Of a stretch of 64,000 bases of DNA, positions 57,601 through 60,192 are shown one piece after another. The position numbers and the translations under genes are program-made. The stretch is taken from contig CM072161.1 in assembly GCA_036850595.1 (NCBI GenBank), positions 14,281,905-14,345,904 on the forward strand. The letters are read 5' to 3'. The stretch comes from Rhyacichthys aspro (taxonomy: Eukaryota > Chordata > Actinopteri > Gobiiformes > Rhyacichthyidae). The notes under the pieces were generated by a model, which saw nothing but the letters and a program-made list of their open reading frames with translations, ran no database searches and was not told where the DNA came from. How positions within the stretch are numbered: the stretch's first letter is position 1; each line of letters starts with the position of its first letter.

Positions 57601-58581
57601 CCCAACTGGGGTCCTCTCTACTACAAACTGTTCAAAGGGGTCTCCCTCAACGATAGATACCCATTCTATATCCCCTGATAAACCTTCATCTTTGTCCTCC
57701 ACAGTTATAACAGCATAGACAGGGTCCTTGTCATCCCACAAAGGTACAACAGCAACAGCATTGAGAATAGGAGCAAATTCATTGAGACGCTCCACAGTTA
57801 GGACCAGCTTAGCCGTGCTGCTAATACCACTGCTCCCATACAGTTTCATCCCCCGGTCGACTACTTGCACCTCAACCTCATAGCGATCCTGTTTGTCAAT
57901 CCTGGGTCGTCTCGTCAGTGTGATGACCCCACTGGTTGGATGAACAGCAAAGAGCTCCACTTTTGTTTTGAAGAAATAGTAAAACTCTCCATTGGAGCCA
58001 ACATCAGCATCTGTAGCTGTAACCCGTCCAATGCTGGTGCCTAGAAGGGCGCTCTCAGGAATGACAAATGAATAAGAGGTTGGGGAAAATAGAGGCCGGA
58101 GATCATTAGTATCCAGAACTTTGATATAAACAGTGGCTAAAGCCTCCAGACCCCCTTGGGCAGATGCTTTTACTGTCAGGGTGTAATTGTCTTGAACTTC
58201 TCGATTCAGTATGGCACCACTGCCTCCATTAGTGCGTATACGTAGGAAGCAAAAGTCTCCCAGAACAAAGTCTTCAGCCTGAAAGATTCCCTCACTGTCT
58301 CCGGACTGAATGGAATATTTGATGTCTAAGGATCGCGGGGGGTTGAGCACAATGCCCATTTTCATATCACTCCACGTATATGTTCTTGCAGCAGAGTTCT
58401 CAAAGATTGAGGCATTGTACGCTGGTTGGGTAAAAAGCAGCAGCGCCTGTCCTGTCCTTGGTTCTTGTAAAAACTGGAGTTTTGTAAAGGGCAAAGTAAG
58501 AAGGAGGAAGCAGAAAATAAAACGGAAACAAAGAGAAATGCTGGAAAGAAGAAGCATAATTCTCCACCGACAGGACTTCAT
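8923..58581 (-). CDS. fat3: Fat-family protocadherin, probably fat3 (whole gene, 50 coding exons)
   Basis: Giant type I membrane cadherin of the FAT1/2/3 clade. Fat cadherins act at the cell surface in cell adhesion, planar organisation and actin control; FAT3 is known for shaping neurites and retinal neurons. Fifty exons were joined by eye using GT/AG sites and carried reading phase; they total 14,163 bp, giving 4,720 residues, slightly longer than the roughly 4,550-4,600 of mammalian FAT1/FAT3. Domain order is signal peptide, 34 cadherin repeats (33 linkers counted, many DxNDN), linker region, laminin G, three EGF, one membrane helix, cytoplasmic tail. The second exon-scale hallmark is the very large first coding exon, typical of Fat genes. 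No frameshift or in-frame stop is seen in the joined frame. The choice of fat3 over fat1 or fat2 rests on the chordc1 neighbour and on two small tail exons resembling FAT3 exons as I recall them; a teleost duplicate (a or b copy) cannot be told apart. Confidence 0.85.
9618..12700 (-). other. fat3: fat3 intron before the terminal exon (3.1 kb)
   Basis: No coding exon needed by phase and none seen. Small frames on both strands (for example 10168-10467, 10978-11295) look random. Confidence 0.75.
12701..12739 (-). CDS. fat3: fat3 exon 49: 13-codon cassette exon of the tail
   Basis: Phase 1/1, 39 bp. VSNMDKEPRRNSP. Aligns with the FAT3 optional exon starting VSVMD as recalled. Acceptor tttgtag, donor gtgagt. 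Confidence 0.83.
12973..13032 (-). CDS. fat3: fat3 exon 48: 20-codon cassette exon of the tail
   Basis: Phase 1/1, 60 bp. ASIVTVIRLVNDAVNNIE. Resembles, from memory, an optional FAT3 tail exon beginning ASIVTVIQLVNN. Acceptor ttgcacag, donor gtatga. Confidence 0.85.
13698..13799 (-). CDS. fat3: fat3 exon 47: tail, SEV...SLSSY motif, in-frame cassette
   Basis: Phase 1/1, 102 bp. NVSELLSEVTCLSDSTSEEH, SLSSYTSDSFDDN. Matches the Fat tail string SEVQSLSSFQS...DDN. Skipping would keep the frame. Acceptor cttttcag, donor gtaaga. Confidence 0.9.
13800..17117 (-). other. fat3: fat3 intron between exons 46 and 47 (3.3 kb)
   Basis: Both flanks are phase 1, so an extra cassette exon could hide here, but none was recognised. 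Plus-strand frames at 14945-15310 and 15401-15661 lack any known motif. Confidence 0.7.
14641..14656. repeat. poly(A) run
   Basis: A run of A in the intron between exons 46 and 47, with no flanking element recognised. Confidence 0.7.
17118..17376 (-). CDS. fat3: fat3 exon 46: tail with AVCSVAPNLP motif
   Basis: Phase 0/1. MSSFLSDMSNISRGANRRG, then IAVCSVAPNLP and VSWE, matching AVAVCSVAPNLP...SWD of FAT1/FAT3. A charged Glu/Arg-rich stretch follows (EDGLERPERDEREEQWGQRA). The donor GAGG/gtacga was chosen because it gives phase 1, required by exon 47; the frame stays open beyond it, so this end is a little less certain. Confidence 0.85.
17690..18100 (-). CDS. fat3: fat3 exon 45: transmembrane helix and juxtamembrane tail
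   Basis: Phase 0/0, 137 codons. AEPLSYVGPGEIIGIGVLAF leads into a helix of about 23 hydrophobic residues (VLAFVILLLLILFIIF), followed by the stop-transfer RKKIKFRK. Then YMLHKTGMGAEGIEFKAVRV and a Gly/Ser/Pro-rich part ending SSEGSQ. Places the preceding domains outside the cell and the rest inside. Confidence 0.94.
18101..20568 (-). other. fat3: fat3 introns flanking exon 44
   Basis: About 1.0 kb (18101-19145) and 1.3 kb (19303-20568). No further EGF-encoding exon was recognised in either, which matters for the EGF count. Confidence 0.65.
19146..19302 (-). CDS. fat3: fat3 exon 44: calcium-binding EGF 3
   Basis: Phase 2/0. ICDEDVNECDQEECANRGEC, INTFGSFFCNCSEGFEGVFC. DxNEC start and the spaced Asn and aromatic residues fit a calcium-binding EGF. 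Ends QGDLVDDMQ; donor gtattg. Confidence 0.93.
20569..20722 (-). CDS. fat3: fat3 exon 43: EGF 1 end and EGF 2
   Basis: Phase 1/2. FMCSCSTGFTGGRCEIELTS closes EGF 1, then CMPNPCQNDGDCKPLGNSFL, CSCPSGLGGL begins EGF 2, whose last Cys lies in exon 44. Acceptor tctacag, donor gtaaga. Confidence 0.91.
21087..21618 (-). CDS. fat3: fat3 exon 42: laminin G second part and EGF 1 start
   Basis: Phase 0/1. IEGGRLWFQLDCDN, RPINDGLWHAVALELTRNYT, FFFGAQVRPQSG, then a Gly/Pro/Arg-rich loop (GLGERPSPGPGRSQGEQGQS and beyond) longer than in FAT1, then GFQGCLGSLTLNGNELPLQN, and EGF cysteines in DPCVSQPCLNGAICSSLPSG. The cut at G/gtctgt is chosen because it completes the EGF with exon 43. Confidence 0.92.
21715..21872 (-). 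CDS. fat3: fat3 exon 41: laminin G, first part
   Basis: Phase 1/0. QTSLSFSGNSYIKYRVTESG, MKLGLRIRTLQRRGVIMFT, ending CTMLK. GNSYxKYR and LRxRT are shared with FAT1 laminin G. Donor gtagag. Confidence 0.92.
21976..22104 (-). CDS. fat3: fat3 exon 40: cysteine-rich EGF-like segment
   Basis: Phase 1/1. TCRAPVELCEGQSCPADMQC, PSVCQCLPEKLDECA, the partial EGF-like module before laminin G. The acceptor is a tandem NAGNAG: splicing at 22104 or three bases earlier in the transcript (22107) both keep the frame, adding one residue in the second case. Confidence 0.91.
22217..22375 (-). mobile_element. tRNA-derived SINE in a fat3 intron
   Basis: Read on the minus strand it begins GGGGCGTCTCAGTGGCTCAC and carries an A-box-like TGGCTCACCTAGTAG (about 22347-22363) and a B-box-like GGGATTGATTCC (22320-22309), followed by a non-tRNA body and a tail with ATAAAGGCCAC. 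This layout is that of abundant fish SINEs. Same orientation as fat3, in the intron between exons 39 and 40. Confidence 0.8.
22539..23089 (-). CDS. fat3: fat3 exon 39: post-cadherin linker region
   Basis: Phase 2/1. YQMNATVSDGRFAVIADVSV, ALTLRFSTLSPEDLLGRYLS, DVDLLLAMERPEAADSGF, CSGDLDCGDKVCEQSLVMDG, STERISLVSPRFGRTEICIC. This matches the Fat region between the last cadherin and the first EGF-like/laminin part (FAT1: IRFANLTPEEFVGDYW, STARLSFVTPRHHR). Donor gtgaga. Confidence 0.93.
23181..23458 (-). CDS. fat3: fat3 exon 38: last cadherin repeat (34)
   Basis: Phase 0/2. ASDSGKPRLSALSWVFLRVI, SPLEIFIVMVTDTFQGGPIG, QIYAADRDPNDVLSF, FSINRQDGSIVALPGLEPG, then a split Arg. LPLEIFI in FAT1 aligns with SPLEIFI. 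The linker lacks DxNDN. Confidence 0.93.
23831..24028 (-). CDS. fat3: fat3 exon 37: cadherin repeat 33
   Basis: Phase 0/0, 66 codons. LNQAAGSTLLRLSVSDKDSP, RNGPPFEFCIISGNEGSFF, ending FTLEIQ. NGPPFxF is shared with FAT1. Donor gttaag. Confidence 0.92.
24697..24840 (-). CDS. fat3: fat3 exon 36: repeat 32 end and linker 32
   Basis: Phase 0/0, 48 codons. VSRYTLSVQAFDSGSPAMSS, IADVNDNPPVFTPPNSTAIV. The plus-strand open frame over it (24652-24987) is a shadow. Donor gtaaaa. Confidence 0.92.
25026..25163 (-). CDS. fat3: fat3 exon 35: cadherin repeat 32
   Basis: Phase 0/0, 46 codons. LLAEDLDSQVNGRITYSIMK, NHFWIDPVAGLLKVNKRLDR, ending EL. Short and not obvious as an ORF; found by phase continuity. 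Acceptor ttggcag, donor gtaagg. Confidence 0.91.
25243..25457 (-). CDS. fat3: fat3 exon 34: linker 31 and repeat 32 start
   Basis: Phase 1/0. SISVADDLDFEVCKDFYLTV, DSGDPPLSTATMV, DVNDNAPAFSQDIYNVLISE, ending TITR. Donor gtaaac. Confidence 0.93.
25870..26083 (-). CDS. fat3: fat3 exon 33: linker 30 and cadherin repeat 31
   Basis: Phase 0/1. VDLTILVLDVNDNAPVFQRR, VPEDVAIGTEVVRVLATSAD, IGPNAEITYSIRSGNELGKF. NAEITYSI and GNExGKFSI are shared with FAT1. Confidence 0.94.
27056..27234 (-). CDS. fat3: fat3 exon 32: cadherin repeat 30
   Basis: Phase 1/0. FNRTVVYSLVESVSGFFSID, PISGVVVLEKSLDRESRDTY, QATDQAGQQGALSSQ. Donor gtttgt. Confidence 0.93.
27459..27692 (-). CDS. fat3: fat3 exon 31: repeat 29 end and repeat 30 start
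   Basis: Phase 1/1, so removable in frame. ELRTATLMDREVTPSYRLIA, QATDGGGLFCRSDISLKVL, DVNDNAPSFSSTHYMTNVYE, LLTRLQASDPDEG. ATDGGGRFC in FAT1 is the counterpart. Confidence 0.93.
27770..27923 (-). CDS. fat3: fat3 exon 30: cadherin repeat 29 start
   Basis: Phase 0/1. AVYTASFPEDIPTNKGILTV, GATDADSGSSAEIQYSLFG, ending FYMDANTG. Acceptor attccag, donor gtaaac. Preceded by a 1.4 kb intron. Confidence 0.92.
27924..29327 (-). other. fat3: fat3 intron between exons 29 and 30
   Basis: 1.4 kb with the short A/TA repeat. The protein reads straight from SPICNQ to AVYTASFPED, so no exon is missing. Confidence 0.75.
28172..28201. repeat. short A-run plus TA repeat
   Basis: A12 followed by seven TA units, in the intron between exons 29 and 30. 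Confidence 0.75.
29328..29524 (-). CDS. fat3: fat3 exon 29: cadherin repeat 28 and linker
   Basis: Phase 1/0. GNLRGVFGLALVQGEWKVYV, SGLLDREQQDWYLLNITASD, VMDANDNSPICNQ. NEWKVYV in FAT1 aligns with GEWKVYV. Confidence 0.93.
30283..30676 (-). CDS. fat3: fat3 exon 28: cadherin repeats 27-28
   Basis: Phase 0/1. VTYSLGPMLTYNSELTKEG, AFAIDSKTGWITTVSQMDHE, VSDVNDNPPQFERELYRGAV, KESDPLGEVVAILKTRDRDG, ending VSFYITG. KTGWITT matches FAT1 METGWITT. Confidence 0.94.
30770..30904 (-). CDS. fat3: fat3 exon 27: linker 26 and repeat 27 start
   Basis: Phase 0/0, 45 codons. ILDINDNKPVFETNPYVATV, MEGMPVGTRVVQVRALDPD, ending SNGQ. Donor gttttc. Confidence 0.92.
30990..31075. mobile_element. degenerate fish interspersed repeat
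   Basis: Contains CTGGGATAGGCTCCAGCC followed by ACCCGCGACCC and a decayed AATGAA-rich tail, the familiar end of a repeat found across teleost genomes. Family not assigned. In the intron between exons 26 and 27. Confidence 0.65.
31325..31777 (-). CDS. fat3: fat3 exon 26: cadherin repeats 25 and 26
   Basis: Phase 0/0, 151 codons. VEPDSGWMMTKSTVDHLQG, KATDCGSPPKHSLVSAF, VPPDAFVPSFSQPQYSFTIP, EDTAVGTALG, EKETGLIRVVKPLDYEEVSI, ending VDVEVK. FAT1 shows the same PP-type linker (PPEMQLPKF). Confidence 0.94.
32090..32155. mobile_element. probable hAT-like terminal remnant
   Basis: TTGATATTGTGATGACAATA, TTTGCAATACATAGTGCAGC, CCTAA resemble the GCAATA...GTGCAGCCCTA ends of fish non-autonomous DNA transposons. 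One end only; target duplication not identified. Confidence 0.4.
32252..32472 (-). CDS. fat3: fat3 exon 25: linker 24 and repeat 25 start
   Basis: Phase 1/0. RASFCTVRVVLADENDNAPR, IKASVAKGSLVTQIQATDPD, ending LVDVLE. Donor gttggt. Confidence 0.93.
32763..32946 (-). CDS. fat3: fat3 exon 24: cadherin repeat 24
   Basis: Phase 0/1. VQATDEDSGLYGQITYSFVN, DADGVISTIQKLDRENPLN, MVLTVMALDGG. Bridges exons 23 and 25 in phase; acceptor cctag, donor gtgtgt. Confidence 0.92.
33021..33128 (-). CDS. fat3: fat3 exon 23: linker 23 and repeat 24 start
   Basis: Phase 0/0, 36 codons, too short for a long ORF. VIVRVLGANLYSPVFSQRFY, LAEVSENAPPGSKVIQ. FAT1 has the same DxNDN-less linker (GGNLHSPAF). Acceptor cttcacag, donor gtcagt. 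Confidence 0.92.
33586..33739 (-). CDS. fat3: fat3 exon 22: cadherin repeat 23
   Basis: Phase 2/0. YSILSGNERMTFMMKPDTGV, LSYQLNVSVSDGVFTNTAQ. The SVSDGVF string is shared with FAT1. Donor gtgaga. Confidence 0.93.
33857..34221 (-). CDS. fat3: fat3 exon 21: cadherin repeat 22 and linker
   Basis: Phase 0/2. VLAQDQDTEKNALVSYQIL, YIYTARLLDYE-type strand, ATDSGDLPLSSDVSITVI, TDTNDNPPNFSQAVYEAFV, SELAPRGHFVTCVQASDAD. Ends in a split Arg codon. GHFVTCV is identical to FAT1. Confidence 0.94.
34746..35276 (-). CDS. fat3: fat3 exon 20: cadherin repeats 20-22
   Basis: Phase 0/0, 177 codons, the longest exon of the middle region. VNPVTGELTLKRAFEADLSN, VVATDGGFPPLS, NKAMPVFDKPFYGV, DTLTGAKSDVDVDIV, VNDNPPLFQNNSYSAVLSEN, ending TTVLQ. 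Covers most of repeat 20, all of 21 and the start of 22. Confidence 0.95.
35363..35536 (-). CDS. fat3: fat3 exon 19: linker 19 and repeat 20 start
   Basis: Phase 0/0, 58 codons. VEDVNDNAPVFINLPYYATV, then ATDLDSGVNGDVTYSLKEQH. VFINLPYYA matches FAT1 almost exactly. Confidence 0.94.
36025..36375 (-). CDS. fat3: fat3 exon 18: repeat 18 end and cadherin repeat 19
   Basis: Phase 0/0, 117 codons. VWDGRFSSMTLVTVLVREA, IRENMPNVTLVTVVNTVGH, LNPGGRFEIRPTCGVVFTTG, ending VQVQ. The linker lacks DxNDN (REAIDSG). Donor gtgagt. Confidence 0.94.
36808..37071 (-). CDS. fat3: fat3 exon 17: linker 17 and cadherin repeat 18
   Basis: Phase 0/0, 88 codons. VININDSPPKFAQETYETVL, LLPTYLGVEVLRVEAFDPD, ending RYRFNVK. 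The LLPTY string is shared with FAT1. Confidence 0.93.
37195..37309 (-). CDS. fat3: fat3 exon 16: end of cadherin repeat 17
   Basis: Phase 2/0, 115 bp. TIASLDYETLSDFLFRVHVR, DSGQPSRTADSPAEVIIK. No long open frame marks it. It was found because it alone joins exons 15 and 17 in phase. Acceptor catttcag, donor gttagt. Confidence 0.9.
37709..37891 (-). CDS. fat3: fat3 exon 15: cadherin repeat 17
   Basis: Phase 2/2. YVGVISEAAPVNSVVLGED, LVIQAIDEDRNHNALLVF, MFFSVDSGTGSI, then a split Arg codon. VISEAAPVNSVVL tracks the FAT1 LISESASINSVVL. Confidence 0.92.
37994..38115 (-). CDS. fat3: fat3 exon 14: end of repeat 16 and linker
   Basis: Phase 0/2. QTASYLLVVNALSMSGVEAS, VQVGDVNDSPPVFQQL, with the last codon (Arg) split across the intron. 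The flanking introns are only about 100 bp. Confidence 0.91.
38222..38380 (-). CDS. fat3: fat3 exon 13: cadherin repeat 16
   Basis: Phase 0/0, 53 codons. IMENSTIGTHVITVSAISRS, CFDINHHTGVIMTRKLLDFE. Donor gtttgt. Confidence 0.92.
38487..38701 (-). CDS. fat3: fat3 exon 12: cadherin repeat 15 and linker
   Basis: Phase 1/0. NSGGVFGIDNATGLIFIARE, VTDSGFPPLMATSTV, then a DxNDN-less linker LSEFSIPKFTQREYQAE. FAT1 also lacks DxNDN here (ADNASPKF). Confidence 0.92.
38858..39068 (-). CDS. fat3: fat3 exon 11: linker 14 and repeat 15 start
   Basis: Phase 0/1. VKDQEFPFNRDLARILVGVE, DSNDNIPYF, MSVLQVTALDKDNGINGQL, ending YSIEAG. The stretch LQVTALDKD is identical to FAT1 as recalled. Confidence 0.93.
39380..39655 (-). 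CDS. fat3: fat3 exon 10: linker 13 and cadherin repeat 14
   Basis: Phase 0/0, 92 codons. VFIRILDSNDNPPVFSQSAY, SEDVPVDTELLRVRASDVDE, ending HILTIM. Donor gtaaga. Confidence 0.94.
40075..40211 (-). CDS. fat3: fat3 exon 9: cadherin repeat 13
   Basis: Phase 1/0. SFDMQFDLQVGVGTLVVAKP, LDAEMQSVYNITIQVTDG, ending LATAQ. Acceptor cttccag, donor gtaagc. Confidence 0.93.
40212..42478 (-). other. fat3: fat3 intron between exons 8 and 9
   Basis: 2.3 kb, nothing coding recognised; phase 1 on both sides. Confidence 0.75.
42479..42689 (-). CDS. fat3: fat3 exon 8: end of repeat 12, repeat 13 start
   Basis: Phase 0/1. IKAEDGGDPSLWS, then a non-canonical linker (EWIRKPVPST) and SISETAAVAQPVGVVAVSQ, ending VWFNIIG. 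FAT1 has EWISKPKPS at the same place. The donor gtaaaa is followed by a run of T in the coding sense's complement. Confidence 0.92.
43570..43884 (-). CDS. fat3: fat3 exon 7: linker 11 and cadherin repeat 12
   Basis: Phase 0/0, 105 codons. VTVIDG, then IEDENDNPPTFPELMYRI, RLPERDRNKRGEPVYRVFAY, SIDPRTAMVSSKK, ending SYDVLT. Donor gtaagt. Confidence 0.94.
43885..45303 (-). other. fat3: fat3 intron between exons 6 and 7
   Basis: 1.4 kb, phase 0, no feature recognised. Confidence 0.75.
45304..45365 (-). CDS. fat3: fat3 exon 6: small exon of cadherin repeat 11
   Basis: Only 62 bp, phase 1/0, LITTTARKLDREQQAEHFLE. It supplies the LDRE motif that links exon 5 to exon 7, and sits isolated between a 1.4 kb and a 4.0 kb intron. 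Acceptor ttccag, donor gtacag. Confidence 0.92.
45366..49365 (-). other. fat3: fat3 intron between exons 5 and 6 (4.0 kb)
   Basis: Largest intron here. No ORF with homology. Holds a short AT run near 47900. Possible home of regulatory elements, but nothing in the sequence shows it. Confidence 0.75.
49366..49564 (-). CDS. fat3: fat3 exon 5: linker 10 and cadherin repeat 11
   Basis: Phase 0/1. VEDVNDNAPLTSDPIYHPVV, MENSPKDVSVIRIQAQDPD, ending NFFSINPKTG. MENSPKDVSV is nearly identical to the FAT1 counterpart as recalled. Donor gtaaca. Confidence 0.93.
49565..50839 (-). other. fat3: fat3 intron between exons 4 and 5
   Basis: 1.3 kb, phase 0, no feature recognised. Confidence 0.75.
50840..50958 (-). 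CDS. fat3: fat3 exon 4: end of cadherin repeat 10
   Basis: Phase 1/0. VIYTAAILDCETKDSYWL, then TVYATDRGVTPLSAS and IEVFIQ. Lies between two large introns; the phase with exons 3 and 5 fits exactly. Confidence 0.92.
50959..54945 (-). other. fat3: fat3 intron between exons 3 and 4 (4.0 kb)
   Basis: No coding feature. The minus frame at 52678-53088 (136 codons) has no family resemblance and no suitable splice sites in the needed phase. A short CA run lies near 51293-51310. Confidence 0.75.
54946..55147 (-). CDS. fat3: fat3 exon 3: cadherin 9/10 linker and repeat 10
   Basis: Phase 0/1. Begins VVDVNENLYAPYF, the variant DVNEN linker also present in FAT1, then SVKENSRMGTSVLTVSAKDDD and ends FTIDEDTG. 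Donor gtgtga. Confidence 0.93.
55370..55504 (-). CDS. fat3: fat3 exon 2: cadherin repeat 9
   Basis: Phase 0/0, 45 codons, IDPVSGALRI to TFVEVE. Contains the MELDFEKQQLFNL strand typical of the second half of a cadherin repeat. Acceptor tgtacag, donor gtgtgt. Confidence 0.93.
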
Positions 58582-58603
58582 TACTATTCCATCATCCGTA
58601 ACC
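55612..58603 (-). CDS. fat3: fat3 coding exon 1: signal peptide and cadherin repeats 1-8
   Basis: Coding from ATG at 58581; 58582-58603 is 5' UTR behind an acceptor (tgcag). Encodes 990 residues. MKSCRWRIMLLL starts a hydrophobic signal sequence, and a second Met nine residues in could also serve. Fat hallmarks near the N-terminus are LGDFCFLRIRT, LDTNDLRPLFSPTSY and DRGMKLYGSSGISS, all close to FAT1 as I remember it. Eight repeats plus the start of the ninth follow, with linkers LDTND, LNEFAP, a degenerate one (TKPLPLEV), DANDN, NINDN, TQAPQF, DANDN and DVNDC. The donor is GAG/gtaggt, phase 0. The upstream ORF extension to 58719 is rejected because the acceptor and signal peptide mark the real start. 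Confidence 0.95.
58582..58595 (-). promoter_or_regulatory. fat3: three-codon upstream ORF before fat3 start
   Basis: In the 5' UTR, 58595-58584 reads ATG ATG GAA TAG, out of frame with the main ORF, and stops two bases before the fat3 ATG. Such minimal uORFs can lower or re-route initiation. The role is inferred. Confidence 0.5.
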
Positions 58604-59939
58604 CTGCATTTGGAAAGAATAACAAGGAAAAACAGATGCATATTCAGTTGATAAACTGAGACATACACAGTGCATGGTAAAATTCTGACAAAGAACTGTG
58701 GAACAGAAGTTCCAAACACATTTACTGCTTATGACTACTGAGATATGACAGCATATTCAATGGTGAGCTCAAACAGTTTGTATTGAAGCACAGACGAATG
58801 CAGACAAGAGACTTCACAGCAAAAGATTGGCAAGTCTTTAAACCAAATCACATCAAAGCAGTGCACTTACACAGCCTCAGTAAAACGCACAGTGTCACCA
58901 CATAAAACAGAGGAGATCAGGGACAATGGCTGTTTCTAACTCTCTTGTACATAATACAACACTTTTTTTTCCAGTGAAAACCACAGTTTTGCTTTCTTTT
59001 ATATGTCGTAATAGGCTCTATTACCGGTTTTACCATAGTTCAAGAAACTTAAAATTCTTGAACGCTTTAGGAAACTGACTGCCAATACAATTACAAAAAC
59101 TTGTAGCATCAGGTAAATCAATGAAAACACGCACTAAGAGAATTAAGTAAAATTAAGTTGTTGGGAATGCAATTATTAGGCCATATAGGCTCAACACAAG
59201 CATTTAATGTGTAGTCTGTTATATTGCACATACAGGGCTAAATACTCCAACCATGTCCAACAGCGAATTTTAATGTAGATGTGATTAATGGACAGTCCCA
59301 TCGTTTTATTTCTACTGATGGTGACACCTACTATAGCCATAGAAATACAATTAACTACAAATTGGATATCATAATTCAGCGGAGGAAATCTCCCGCAGGA
59401 GTTACTGTCCCGTGGGATAGGCTACTGGAGAACCAATTCTCCTAAATTTCTGCAGATCAGACTCGACGTGCTCTACGTACAAGAAGTCAAGAGTTAATAA
59501 AGCGGCAATCTGTATCTTAATTACCTTACCGTGGTTTTAAACAAAGGTCCTTGGTGAAAGTGAATTCTGTCTCATCCCCGCTTCGACTACAAAATTAAAA
59601 AAGCAGTAGTGACTCACATGTCATTGATGAAAATGTATGTGCAAATCCCGACGGGCTGGTGACAAGCTGGCTGCAGGCATCCTCGTAAAACTAAATAGCT
59701 ATTGCCCCAGTTTCATGCACCTGACTACTGTAACACATAGTGCAGAAGCATGGGATATTCCGCCTCGAACTGAACAGGATATGCAAAAAACTGATGTTAA
59801 AAGTAATATGTGCCCCCTTCTCGTGTGTTCAAGTCAAAAACACGTTTGATAAAAAGACAGTTATGGGTACCGCAAGTTTGAAAGCGGACAGCATCAGTTT
59901 TCGCTTGTAACAGGCTCTGGTCCGATGGAGGGAGTGTTG
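58604..59939. other. fat3 upstream region toward chordc1
   Basis: First intron and probable 5' noncoding sequence of fat3. AT-rich to about 59.35 kb, with more CpG afterwards. No coding feature. Confidence 0.6.
59524..59640 (-). promoter_or_regulatory. fat3: candidate 5' noncoding exon end of fat3
   Basis: Because the start codon lies 22 bases behind an acceptor, an upstream noncoding exon must exist. A good minus-strand donor (ACG/gtaagg) lies at 59529-59524, so an exon ending at 59530 is possible. Its 5' end is unknown, and the true exon could lie elsewhere, including beyond chordc1. Confidence 0.35.
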
Positions 59940-60128
59940 CTCGACTCAGCTCGAGTTGGGTGAGCGCCGATATTTCCCGAGTGTCTCCGAATGTCTCCGT
60001 AAAAACCCGGAAGTGCGACCAGTCCACAGGCGAGCGCACGGTCGGTTGTCTATCACTTACACACTGCCAGCGTTTTAACAACTCATTTACACATCTTACG
60101 TCCCAACTATATCGTTTCGTCTTCCATT
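59940..60128. promoter_or_regulatory. likely chordc1 promoter, perhaps shared with fat3
   Basis: A CpG-richer patch within AT-rich flanks, just upstream of the chordc1 ATG. It contains CCGGAAGTG at 60007-60015, the ETS/GABP consensus common in TATA-less and bidirectional promoters. No TATA box was seen. A role in fat3 transcription is inferred from the head-to-head layout. Confidence 0.5.
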
Positions 60129-60192
60129 ATGTCAGTGTTATGTTACAATAAGGGATGTGGGCAGCGGTTTGACCCAGAAAACAATCCTGAAG
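60129..60192 (+). CDS. chordc1: chordc1 exon 1
   Basis: MSVLCYNKGCGQRFDPENNP plus Glu, ending in a split codon (phase 1) at donor gtgagt. Starts CHORD 1. Confidence 0.95.

Noticed and set aside
55579..58719. Longer fat3 N-terminus starting at 58719
   Set aside because: A good acceptor at 58604-58605 and a signal peptide starting at 58581 show that the extension is intronic.
59041..59070. Heat-shock-element-like TTCTTGAA upstream of chordc1
   Set aside because: Only two good 5-bp units in register and over 1 kb from the start; too weak to call although chordc1 is a chaperone gene.
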